A stretch of 64,000 nucleotides of DNA from Ulva prolifera (Eukaryota > Chlorophyta > Ulvophyceae > Ulvales > Ulvaceae). The first letter of the stretch is position 1. Each line of letters starts with the position of its first letter. The notes below the pieces were generated by a model. That model ran no database searches, was not told where the DNA came from, and saw only the letters and a list, made by a program, of their open reading frames with translations. Below are positions 22,236-33,262 of the stretch, one piece after another. Location of the stretch: the NCBI GenBank assembly GCA_023078555.1, contig CM041199.1, positions 806,001-870,000 of the forward strand. The letters run 5' to 3'. The position numbers were made by a program, and so were the translations under genes.

Positions 22236-24509
22236 CGCTCACCGGCGCACCAGTTGGGTTTCAGCGCGCGCGGTGTGTGTGCAGGCAGCGGGGAGTGGAC
22301 GGTGGTGCATGCAAATGAGCGTTGCCGCGCGGTCGTCGGCGTCGCCGACGTCGGCTCCGCGCTGGTTGGCCGCGACTTCTGGTCCGTGTTCACGCCGCGT
22401 GGCGGTGACGGCGGCCGCCGCGCGGCGGCCGCCGACGCGGCGCAGCAGCGCGGATTCGATGCCGACGTCTCGGTTTACACTGGCCCCGGCCGCAAGCACT
22501 GGCTCACCGCGTCGTTCCGCTGCGGCGGCGCGGAGCAGCTGGACGGCCACTGCGCGACGGTTGGCTTCCCGATCGACGTGCCGAGCGAGCCGGGGGCGCA
22601 CCAGGGGGTATGGTTTGTCACGCTGCGGCCGATGGAGGCGGCGGCGGAGGCTCTGCTGGAGGAGCTGCGGCCGGCAGAGGCGGCGTGGGACGCGGCGGTG
22701 GATGGCGCAGCGCAGCTGCTTGAGTGTCTGCCGGCGCATGTGTCGTTGTCGAGGGAACAGCTGCAGGTACGGAGGCCCTGGCTGCAGTGCCTATGTGATC
22801 TAGATAGTACCCTTCCAGTTGCGTGTCTGTGGCTGAAGGTTCGCCTGACACCCCCATGAAGCCCTCAAGCACGTACACGTGATCTCATGTGCTGCAGAAC
22901 TCAGCATGAAGCTGCCCGGTACCCCGCCCCCTCCGCCGCAGCAGTACAGGCGCTTGCATCTCGTCTTGCTGATGCATGAAAGTGTATTTGCAGGGCATCC
23001 GGATCGGGGCGCATGTCTCGCACACCCTGCACGGCGAGCTGCTGCACGCCACGCTGCCCCCGGACGCGCCCGGCCTGCCGTCCCACGCGGGACCGCCGCC
23101 CGCGATAGCCGAGCTGCGCATCACGCCGCACCCCGCGGCCGCGGCGGACGCGCTGCTAGCTGCGCAGCAGCACTGGCGCGCCGCTGGTCTCGAGGAGTTT
23201 GCACTTCTGGACACCGTCCGCACGGTGGTCGGGGAGGGCGCGGTGCTGTCCCTCCGCCGGGCGCCGGGCCACGGCGCCGTGTCTGTGCGCACAGCGATTC
23301 ACGACGGGGTGCGGGCCGATCCCTTTCTTGCCCCTCTCTCAGCATGCAGCTGCTTGCAGCAGCAGTGCATGTTGGGTGTGCCCCGATGCTGTTGTGCCGC
23401 TGTGCAATCACGATGCCGTGGGGCTTGAGATCCCCCACGGCTACATGTCTTCACAGCCTGAACCATGCGAGTGGAACCCGTGACACGCTCACCGCTGTGG
23501 TGATCTGCACAAATCATGCGATGTAGTGCACTTGCCACACCTGCATTCTGCACCAGTCCCTTGCGCACATTGCCACCATAACACTAATGAGCCAGCGTGA
23601 AAACGTTGTTGACAACGCTCGCTGACGTGTGCGGGGTGCAGATGCTGCGGCTGCCACGCACCGACCCGGCCGCTTCTCTCTCAGTCGACATTCCGTGGGT
23701 CCTCGACGCCTTCATGCATGCCGTGCGCGGCCTCGCCGCCCTGCACGCCGCCGGAGCCGCCCACGGCGACATCTCAGATGCGACCCTCCTGCTCTCACGC
23801 GGAGCCGCCGCCGGGGGCGCAGTGACGGTGCGCTTCGGAACGCTCGGACGGTTGGGCGGCCCTGCGCCGACGCTGGAGCAGCTCGCGGACGTCCGCCGCG
23901 ACTTGCCGGTGTTCGTCGCGCCGGAGGTGCTGGCGGCGGGCCCGGAGGCGGCTGCGAGCCCGGAGGCTGACGTCTGGGCGCTGGCTGTGGTCTTGGCGTA
24001 TTGCTTACGCCCGACGCTGCCACATGTGGCTGATGGCCCGCTGGTGTGCCCCCCTTCTTGTTTACTGCATTGCCTGCAGCTGCATGTCTGCGGCCTTGCC
24101 CTTCGGAGGAAGGAAGTTGTCTCATATCGTCCTGCCTGCGATTCAGTACTCCAACATTCTCGTGCGCTCCACAACGCATGGCTACGTTCTTTCGATCAAC
24201 TGGCAGACCACTGGCAGTCATCTGCCGCGATCAACGTAGCCATCTACACGTGCCCGTGATAGCAGCCTTTCTGTTGGCCCAGCAGCACCAGGCCAGCATG
24301 GCGTGCAGGGCCTACAGGCGAAGGCAGCCTCTGGAGCCCTGCTGTCGGAGGTCATCCGCGTGCCTGTGGACAGCCTGCCGGGGAGCCTCTGCGCGGTGCT
24401 CGGCGCGTGCCTCGACGCCGACCCGGCGCGCCGCCCGAGCGCCGCACACCTCCTGCAGCACCTCAGCCACGTCCGTGCGGCGCTGCCGCCGCCGGGCGGC
24501 AGCTCGTGA
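20112..24509 (+). CDS. GAF-PAS-pseudokinase signalling protein
   Basis: Putative sensory protein. Exons: 20112-21101, 21543-22014, 22285-22766, 22994-23308, 23642 to about 23986, 24309-24509 (about 934 aa; only the end of exon 5 is uncertain). Residues 1 to about 310 are a low-complexity Ser/Pro/Ala region. GAF: AQFDRITSLVAQLMGVNMA, QQWFKSAVGF, SFCAWTLLSA, YISAPLVSTAGARLGTLC. PAS: SGEWTVVHANERCRAVVG onward. The C-terminal part is kinase-like but degenerate: the beta3 Lys site reads AVSVRT, the HRD site is HGD followed by ISDAT with the loop Asn lost, and DFG is replaced by RFG, whereas APE (FVAPEV) and the DVWALA helix remain. I infer no phosphotransfer. Codon use is strongly GC3-rich from exon 2 on. 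GAF/PAS kinase combinations are known in green algae; the exact role here is unknown. Confidence 0.8.
22193..22231 (+). repeat. Homopolymer run of 39 G
   Basis: Lies in the intron between the GAF and PAS exons of the pseudokinase gene, sense strand, about 50 nt before the acceptor at 22284. Confidence 0.95.
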
Positions 24510-27414
24510 GCCGCCGTGTGATCGCCTGCGGCTCCGTGGCCGCTGTGGCGGTGGCTCCTGCATTGCCGCTGATGGGATGCAGGAGGTGGCCGGTGGCGTC
24601 GTCTGTGATGGATGTGTGTCTGGGCTGCCTTTGAAGCTGCATGCTGTTCACACGCAAGAGTTGTTGTGTGCATGGCCGCATCGTATAGCTTTGGTCGGCT
24701 TCACCTGCCTGCTCCGACCCATGGGTGGTCCGGCATGCATCGGACGTGAAGGGCTGCGTGCGATTGCCCTACATCATCGTGACTCGACTTGTGCGCACTT
24801 CGATCCTTTGACATGTTTCAAGGGATGCATGACGCCGGCTGTGTATGCCTTGCATTATTGATCCTTTTCACAGCTGCCTAGACACAGGCATGCTGTCACC
24901 TCTCGAGTCTTGCGGGGCGCTGGTGTGTAACTGGCATTCTCAGCCCGCAGAGTCAAGGCCTTCAGTCCCAGGGAGTTTTGATGGTGACCCTGCGCTCATT
25001 AGGTTACAAAGTGAGGCATTGTTTGGGTGAGATTTCTGCCTCCCGAGGCAATCTGGGCTCATACGCACGTGAGTGGTCGGGTGTCTCGGCGCGGCACGAG
25101 TCAATAACGCGTGCTCGCCATGAGCTGCTGCCATGTGTCTGTCCGGTGATCGTGACATTGCCAGCCTCCATATCATCGTCCTCCACAATCAGGCTCGCAC
25201 CAGGCGGGCTGTGAAGGATCGGGGAAGTGGCATGACACGGCTTCTGAGGGCCTTGCAAGAGGCTGATAGTGGGGAACTGGGGGTGAGGGGAGTGGCAGAA
25301 GGGGGGTGCAAGTGGTTCTTGTACAGCACGTTGCGCTGCTACGCCGAATGCAGCATGTGAATAGTCCTAATAACGAGGCCGCAGCTTCCAGACTATGGGC
25401 ACAGGCTGCGATTTGTGGCGCTGGTGCTGCAGTGGACGGCTCAATGGCTGAATGGTTCTGGGGACCAGCTCATGTTGAGCTGCAGGCATGGCGAGGTACA
25501 GGGTCTTTCACAAGACACTGCAGGTTGTTGTGCGGCAGATGTATTGTGGGGATGTTGGCCTTGCTGGCTACTAGCAGCGTGATGTCCTGTTTTCAACGGG
25601 ACTGGGATGTTGTCACTCACTGCCTGGTCACCAGCGCATCTGAGCCTGGAAGAATGTGTGCTGCTGTGGTGTATCGGTGCTGGATGTCCTTTCGCCTGCG
25701 TGGTGGTGATATCTATAAATGGCCACTGGCACCAGTCAGGGCCAGGCAACTATGTTTTGTACACAGTTCCATCAGACTCGTTCTGTGCATTTGATTCTTC
25801 AAGGGCAGTTTCAATTTCGTGTTGCACATGTGATCATGAGGTGGCGGAGTGTGGTATCGAATTGCACGAGAGAGGTGTAATCGTCTTCAGTGCAGATGTG
25901 GATCAAGCAGCTTAAGAAAGAATTGTCTGACGTTTCGCTGGCAGTGGCACAGGACACTGCGGGCTTTGGCAGTGGCAACAAGCATCACTGCACACTCATG
26001 TTTGTTTTCTGATTGCATGCCTAGTGCACAGCCCCTTGTCAACTGTACAGGACTGATTCTTTTGTCTGCACACAGATGATCAAAGGCCTGAACATTCACA
26101 GTTCATCACGCTATGTAATTTCTTCATCCCACCTCCAGTCCATCTGTGATTCAGTCAGGAGGGGTTGTCTCAAGAGACTGTAACAGCAGGTGGCCTCTGC
26201 TGCATGTTGCTGAGGCCAATATGCATAACAGTAATAGGCATCAGAACGGTAAGTACTTGAGAAGAGAGAAGGATGTGCAAACTGTCCATTCTATTCATAG
26301 ACTGTATTGGAGCACTAAGCTGTGCTTGTTGATGCAAGATGCATGTGTACCTGGCCTAACTTGCCCGAGTGTAAGATGCCGGTGGCAGGCATTGTGCATA
26401 TTCCAGTTGGGGGGGGAAAGTTGAGGCATATAACTTTCCTGCCTCTTTTGTATGTATGATGATGGCAACGTTAAGGTAGGGAAATCGTTGAGTGTTGCTG
26501 CTATAAGGAACAAGGGAAATACTGTTGGTACACCAGTGAGACTAAAGCAATAACAAATGCTGAAAACTATCAATGCTGAAATCTATTTCAGCATGCGTGC
26601 AGATGAGATTCAGAATATGATTCAGAATATGCTCTGTGCCCTTCAAGCAGCGCTGTGTAGGCTCCAGTGGTGCAAAGTAGCCATACCAGTCTGTCGTCAA
26701 AAGCATTGAATGTTACAACATAAAGCCAGATTCTCTCAATCATCAAAAGACGGCCCAACAGCCATTGCCGCCAGGCCATACATAGCAGCGCCAGCACACG
26801 TGGCATCACATGAAATCCTCTCAGTTGTTTAAAACATCTCCAGATATCTACCTCCCCCAGCCTCGAAGCACATCACACACACACGCAATGTATGCAGGCA
26901 TGACTGCACGAGTGCGCCAATGCACCTCCTCAATCACTGGGGCCTGGGGCACTGCAAAGGTACTGCACATGTACAGGGCACCCATCAGTGGAACCTGAAT
27001 CAACGGTGCAACGCCCGCGCTTCAGCAATTGCATATGGGAGCCACGTTTGTGGAGATATCTTATTACTGGCGCCATGCCTTGACTCAACAGGGCCTGCGG
27101 TGGCAGACCACATCAAGACGCGAGGACCACCAAGCATCAGTTTCAGCTCAGCAGCCGATCGACTCTGCCCCTGCCTTGATCTGTGGGGCTAGGACCCACA
27201 GACTTAGTGGGTGTCCTCGTTCGCCTGCTGCACATGCGCCATCAGGAGGTCAGCTCAAAGAATTACTGCCTGGTTCAACAGCACAGTCGGCCAAAACAAA
27301 CTATTAGCTGTCAGCATCCATCCAACAGCATCACATGATGTAATGATTGCACCTTGCCCCCAACTGCCCTAGAACATGTTGCAAGATCCAGGGGTGGCAT
27401 GTGTCGTGGTAAAG
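24510..27414. other. Intergenic, no gene seen
   Basis: Short overlapping open frames only, none with family features or coherent splice sites. TGTAA, the usual chlorophyte polyadenylation signal, occurs at about 24926, some 420 bp past the pseudokinase stop, and could end that transcript; this is inference. Confidence 0.5.
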
Positions 27415-28914
27415 TCAAATAATTCCGGATTTATCGACAAACGGGGGCGAAGTAGATAGGAGGGGGCGATAAGGAGGTGGGCATGGGGAGCGTACGCCCT
27501 CGGCGGTGGAGCCGTCGGTGGAGCCGGCGGCGTCACCGACAGCAAAGTCGCCGCGCTCGCAGCCCTCGATGACCTCGAATTCGGCGCCGGTGACGGCCGT
27601 GATGGAGGTGACCACGGAGGTGGAGAAGCAGTCTCCCTCAAGCAGAGCCAGGGCGATCGCCTGAACACACACTCCTGGGGTCATCAGCAACATGATTGTA
27701 GCCTCATTTCCGCAACTAGCATCGACCATGCATCGAGACTTGAGACTGTCATTACATCGTGCAGCTCACCATCGTGATGTGCAACAGTTTCTGGGGTGAC
27801 AAGCTCACCCCGCCCAATACATGACCTCTAGGGACTTTGTGTATCGATGGCAGCTAGGCAGTCCAATATAACTACTTAAATCGATTATCGGGATCCCTGT
27901 ATCTTGGAAGCTGTATCTTGAGGCTAGACGGTTGCCGGGATATCAGGACGTGCATATCGTGGTAGCTGTATCACCGGCGTCATTGTTTGCCAGCCTAAAG
28001 ATACAGGTGAACCGCATGGAACAAGAGTCAGTAGTGGGAAGCACCTTGGCGAAGACGGTGGCGTAGGCGCGGGCCGAGCACCAGGCGAAGGCGACCGCAA
28101 AGGACTCGGCGTCACCCTCGACGCAGGCAGTCACCTCCGCCCGGGCAAAGGCGTCGGCAATGAGCTCCACGAAGGAGGACGCGGTACCCACGGACAGCGC
28201 GGCGGCGTCGGCGAGGCAGTCGCAGTCCTCCGCAGAGGCTGCGACGGCGGTGGCGTGCGCCTCGGCGGTGGCCTCAGCCCACGCCTCGGCGGTGGCGACA
28301 GCGGAGGAGCAGCCGAACGCAATGCCTGTGGACACGCAGTGCGCCTGGGTCTGGGCCAGGGCCTCGGCGATCGCGAAACCAGCACCCTCGGCCAAGCTCA
28401 CAGCAGTCTCGAGAACGCCATCAAAGTCGGGCCGGCAGAACTCGGTAAACACCTGAGCCACGGCGGTGGCGTGGGCGTTCTCCATGGCAGAGAAGGTGGC
28501 TGCGGTGGCCTGGGAGGTGCAGGTCACCGCGGACAGGGTGGAGCCGGAGAAGCCGCCGCTGAAGCCACCCTCGTCACCCTCGTTACCCTCATTACCCTCA
28601 TCGCCCTCATCTCCCTCATCTCCCTCATCTCCATCCTTGTCTGGGGTGCCACCCTCGTCACCCTCGTTCCCCTCGTTACCCTCATTGCCCTCATCGCCCT
28701 CATCGCCCTCATCGCCGCCGCCGAGGGTGGGGCGGGTGAAGCCGTCAAGGCCCTCGTTCCCCTCATCGCCCTCATCACCCTCATTACCATCGATGCCGTC
28801 CTTGGCAAGGAGGGTGCGGGAGGTGGTGGTGCCGGTGGAGACGGCCGCGGAAGCCTGCTCAGGGGCCATGGCGGCGCCTGCGACCATCAGGCCAACTGCA
28901 GCTGCGGCGTACAT
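27415..28914 (-). CDS. Secreted acidic-repeat, Ala/Cys-rich protein of unknown function
   Basis: Exons on the minus strand: 28914-28045 and 27660-27415, joined in phase 0 (FAK|AIALALLEG), about 371 aa from the ATG at 28914. That start begins a hydrophobic leader (MYAAAAVGLMVAGAAMAPEQ, then ASA), read as a signal peptide or lumen-type targeting sequence. Next, about 85 residues of DEG/NEG triplets (GDEGDEGNEG repeated) in three blocks separated by short Gly/Pro linkers. Then about 190 residues of Ala-rich predicted helices with about ten cysteines, then a Ser/Pro tail. The reading frame is open to 28980, and a CTGCAG acceptor lies just upstream of the ATG, so an extra 5' exon is possible. I recognise no family. 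The coding DNA is GC3-rich. Confidence 0.7.
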
Positions 28915-28980
28915 CCTGCAGGGAGTGTGCCAGAGTTGCAGCGTGCAGAGAGATATTTGTGGTGCGTGTGTGGCCATCAT

Positions 28981-31900
28981 GATGGCTCGTGGTTCGCACA
29001 GACTCTGTCATCAATGATACTTGCACAGAGACCATACATATGCAGCAGCATCCTAGCTAGCACAGATTACTGGAAGCTGGGGGACAATAAGCAGCAATTG
29101 CAATGGCAATGCGCATTGCAATGGCAATGCGCATTGCTCTACCGGGCATGTTGCCCATCATTGTGCACGCATCCTGCAGCTAGTGGCAGTACTAGTGCAG
29201 TGTCCATAGCTTATAATTACAATTCATTAATTACGGCCCTGCACAGAGAAGGCCTGCCAGTGCAGCATGGTGACCTAGGCCTATGCTGGCATCATATGAT
29301 AGAATCGCACATGATTGAATCGAGTCTTGGTGTCTTGGTGTCGAGAGAACTGTTGAAGCTGGATGCACTGGCAGAGGCGTGGAGGCTCGGAGATGCTGTG
29401 TAGTACTGCGTCAGCGCGCCGTATATATACGCCTCGAGCCTGGGCAGCCTGCCGGATCCCGAACGCAACACTGAACATTGAAGTGCATCGATATTGTGGC
29501 TGCAGTGGCAACCGTAGCACGCAGTTCGCACCCATGACTTGATCTACGTACTACTGAACTCGCGCAGCGTGCCGATGGCTAGCGCTGGGTCGTCTAATGC
29601 CCCGCGGGACGGCCGTGGGTGCCCCTTCGTAATGCGGGTGTGCATCAATCTTGCGGCACTCGAGCAATTGTGCGAACGTCCAGCTCCTGCAGCTGGACGC
29701 GAGGCGTCCTCTCCGGCATCACACGCATTAGCAAAGCCTTATCTTCAGTCGTTCCGCGCGGTGGCGCTGACGAACTCGCTGCCGTCTGTCTCGGAGAGAT
29801 CTCGTATACGCGTGCGCGTGTTCACACGGGTCCACGTCACACGGGCCTACGTTGAGCACATGGGACAATACGAAGGACAAACAAACCAATGCTTGCCCAG
29901 GCTCACAGCGAAAGCATCAACCACAGAGCTTGCGCGCGTTTGATGCCACAGCTGCGGCGTGCACGTCTCACAGAACTATTGCCCACGGCCAGATCTCTAG
30001 AGACCCGTACGCGTGCATGGTACCTGCAGGTACTAGCTCTACCGCGCTCATGCATGCATGCATTCCGAGGGGATGCCGATCGCCGTCCACGCGGTGGAAC
30101 ACTGCACAGGTTCACGAATGTCCGCCGCCAGTCGTTCCGGGCGCTGGCCGCCACAGCCAACGATTATGTGGGCTTCCAGATGCTACAACTTGAACCAATG
30201 ATGTTGATCATGAACTTATCTGCTGGGAGCCCTACAAATATTGATGCACGCCTGCCAGTGGCTACAGCACAATACACAACGGCCCCTTACAGTGTGCCCT
30301 GCTCAAGTCTCAATGGACTCGAGAGACCGCTCATGATCTGCAGGCTCTGTGTGGCAAGGAAGCTGAAAGCGGTGCTCATGATCAGGTTGACCTCAGCAGC
30401 TATCTCCACATGGCCACATCACATGTGCAGGAGCTCTAGATCTCGACATCATGATGAGAAGATTGCACCGCGTGGGCTTGCACACCACGGAGACACTTAC
30501 AAGACCAAGAACTAGGACACCGCCCTGAATGGTCTTATCATGATCAGTGATCTCCCACCTTCCCAGGGAGCATGAGTGATACATGTGCAGGCCCGCATGC
30601 ATGGCTGACCATGGTGGTGTGGCAGCAGCCCTGCACTTCCGTCACAGTCCCACTAGGACATGGCTGGCAACAGCTACAATCATGTGCATGCAGCCATCTT
30701 CTGCAGGAAACAGCATGAGGGACTTCAGGCGGTGTCTGAGGCACTGAGAACTGCATGGAAGACATTGGGAAATGCAACAACAGCCACAGATTCTGCTGCT
30801 GCTGCTGCTGCTGCTGTTGCTGCTGCACAGCAGGGGTACAAACACAGTGGTACTGCAGGCAGCTGCAGGAAGGACCTAGCCACAGGAGGACCACAAGCCA
30901 CAGGTGGAAGTTCTGTCCTGCCAGATGGGGCTCCAGCTTCGGCCCGTGCTCAGCCTGTGATATCTTTAGGAATGTTAACCCTGCTTGCCAATGGCATTGG
31001 AGGGCAGCTGCAAGTTGGTTGCCAGTGCGAGGCTTGACAAATGCAACCCATCAATAATGCCTGGCATGACCTCCTGGGAAAAGTATCTGCTGCCAACCGT
31101 GCTGTTAAAGCAAGCAGGCCTTTGGCTTGCTTTAAAAAGATCAGCTGGATACACTGGAGTGGAGTGGCGCACTGCTGCTGCTGCTGCTGCTGCCGTCCTA
31201 GTCACAGTTGTGTAAGGTCAAGTAAATGTGGATTATGGGGTTTCTACTAACAGTCCTGTGCAGCCATCAGATAAGGCGAAATCAACCAAGTTAACTTTGC
31301 TTCATGAACCAAGTTCACTTTGCTTCACATCGGAGTTCCCTGCAGCTGCAGCAACTTCCTGCTCACCAGATGGATGGATCAATTACATCAGCAACGAATT
31401 CAGCAGGGCAGGGCTCGCAGGGCTCCCAAGTCCCGGGTGAACATTCACAGCACAGCTCGCAGAATGCAATCACATGGATCAGGGGCACCGTTGGGATCTC
31501 ATCTTACATGGTCCCGGATTTTGGAGTTGTCAGTATTAACAACATTAATGTCCAAATGGATATGGCTATATACATATGTCTTCATGCATACATACACACA
31601 TGCCCGGCCTCTGTCCTTTGTAACTATATACACACATGATTGCGGGGCTTCAATCTTTGGCTGGCATCACCGGCTGTGGTACGTGCTCGTGCCCGGCCTA
31701 GTGCCATGACTGCGTGAGATTTGCGTGTGTATTCCTGGCAACGGCTCGCTGCCCGGCCTCTGTCCTTTGTAACTACATACACACATGCCTGCAATTGAGA
31801 CACCAGTCCAGCTGTGTGTCCCCCATCCCGTGTGCTGTGCTGTGATGATGCTTTCCGCATGATGCAGCATGATGCAGCACTGCATGCCCAGCTGCAGAGT

Positions 31901-33262
31901 GGTCCCTCTGTGGCCACAGTCAATCTGCAGCAGTTCAAAGGCCAAGCCCTGGTGGCCCGGCTGTCAATCATCTAGCGTTTCCAATCTTCTTCTGTAACCT
32001 TCGCTTGCTCCATGACATTGCAATCAAACGAAAAAGTGCCACAAAATGACATGACATGCTGTGACACAGCTTGGCTCAGCTCAACACCCCCAGCAGCACA
32101 AAAAAGTACAATGTACTGTACTAGCATACAAGGTTATAGTCAAGTCCGGAGGCCTGTAGGCTGCGGCTGAAGCCCAGGAGCAGCGCTGAGCCACGCGGCT
32201 GTGCCGGATCCGAGCTGCAGGGCTCGATCTTCCGATGGAATGCCAGCCTGTGAGAGCAGCATGGCGACGAGCGTCGCACTACTGTCGCATCTAAGCCCAG
32301 CCCCATGTGCAGCTATACACAAAAACGGCATGGTTGCGTCGTTGCGACGCTGGCTGTTTTTGCGTGTCGTCCACCTCGCCGCCTTTGTCCTCGTGACACA
32401 CATCAACACAAATGCTGTGCAGTGACACGCGAAGAGGCCTCTGCTTACCAGCATGTCATCAGACCCTCCAAACTGAGCCTCCACAAGCTCACCACAGATG
32501 ATGGAGTGATTCACTGATGACTCAGACGGACTGTGCGACGAGGGGTCTGTGCCACAGACTCTCTGTGGCGCCACAAAAGCCACTGGCTTATGCGTTGGTT
32601 TTTGCAATACGGAGGAAAGGTATCAGCTCTGGACACGGAACTCATACCGTAGACCCCTAGGTGACTACGGTTTCAGCCAATGCATGCATGAGCCCCCCTG
32701 CACGGCCGCCTCCGCAAGGCCCTGCGTCACAACGGTAACGGGTGCAGCACCATATACGCCTCCCGCAGGGCCGTTACAACGCATCCCCACGGCAACGGTG
32801 CCGCACCGTGTACGCCGCATCATGCGATGGACGTATGCGCCGCTCGATCCTCCAGAGCACATTCGAGAGGCGGGCACCCGCCCGCATGCAAGCACAGCGC
32901 CCACGGCAGCGGCGCATAATCCGGGGGCCGCACAACCACAGCAACGGCCACACGGCCTCTCGACGTGGCCGCACTGGGGGCGTTGCCGTGCTTGTTCGTT
33001 GCCCTGGCGGTGCTACCGGCCACTGCGGAGTGTGTCCTTGCGACACACACAAAACAAGCTCGCACACTCGGCGACACGCGTGCACGGCAGGTGGGCTCGG
33101 CCGCCCCGTTCCGTTGCAAGTACACCTGTCCACAATCGCGGCAGGGGCCTACGCGGGTGCAGCTACGGCCCCCCACACCAAGTGACAATTCCGACCAATG
33201 CCGTGCCAACACGACCAGTTCTCTCCCAAAAATGAACAATATCCTCCCCAGAATCGTTCATA
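28981..33262. other. Gene-poor stretch with short repeats
   Basis: No family recognised. Frames at 29539-29943 and 29889-30515 are open but carry no motif and overlap frames of similar quality. Visible structure: an 18-bp unit repeated twice at 29101-29136; CTG trinucleotide runs at about 30798-30828 and 31170-31194; a 38-bp direct repeat at 31601-31638 and 31750-31787; pieces of the dispersed core repeat at about 32360-32403 and 32995-33055. Confidence 0.45.
31601..31787 (+). repeat. 38-bp direct repeat
   Basis: The segment TGCCCGGCCTCTGTCCTTTG with its next 18 bases occurs at 31601-31638 and 31750-31787, with one base difference (TATA versus CATA). The copies flank about 111 bp. Confidence 0.9.

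Noticed and set aside
28255-29403. 382-codon plus-strand frame with Thr-Leu-Ile-type repeats
   Set aside because: Antisense of the DEG/NEG repeats; the minus strand has the leader peptide, an in-phase second exon and a coherent composition.
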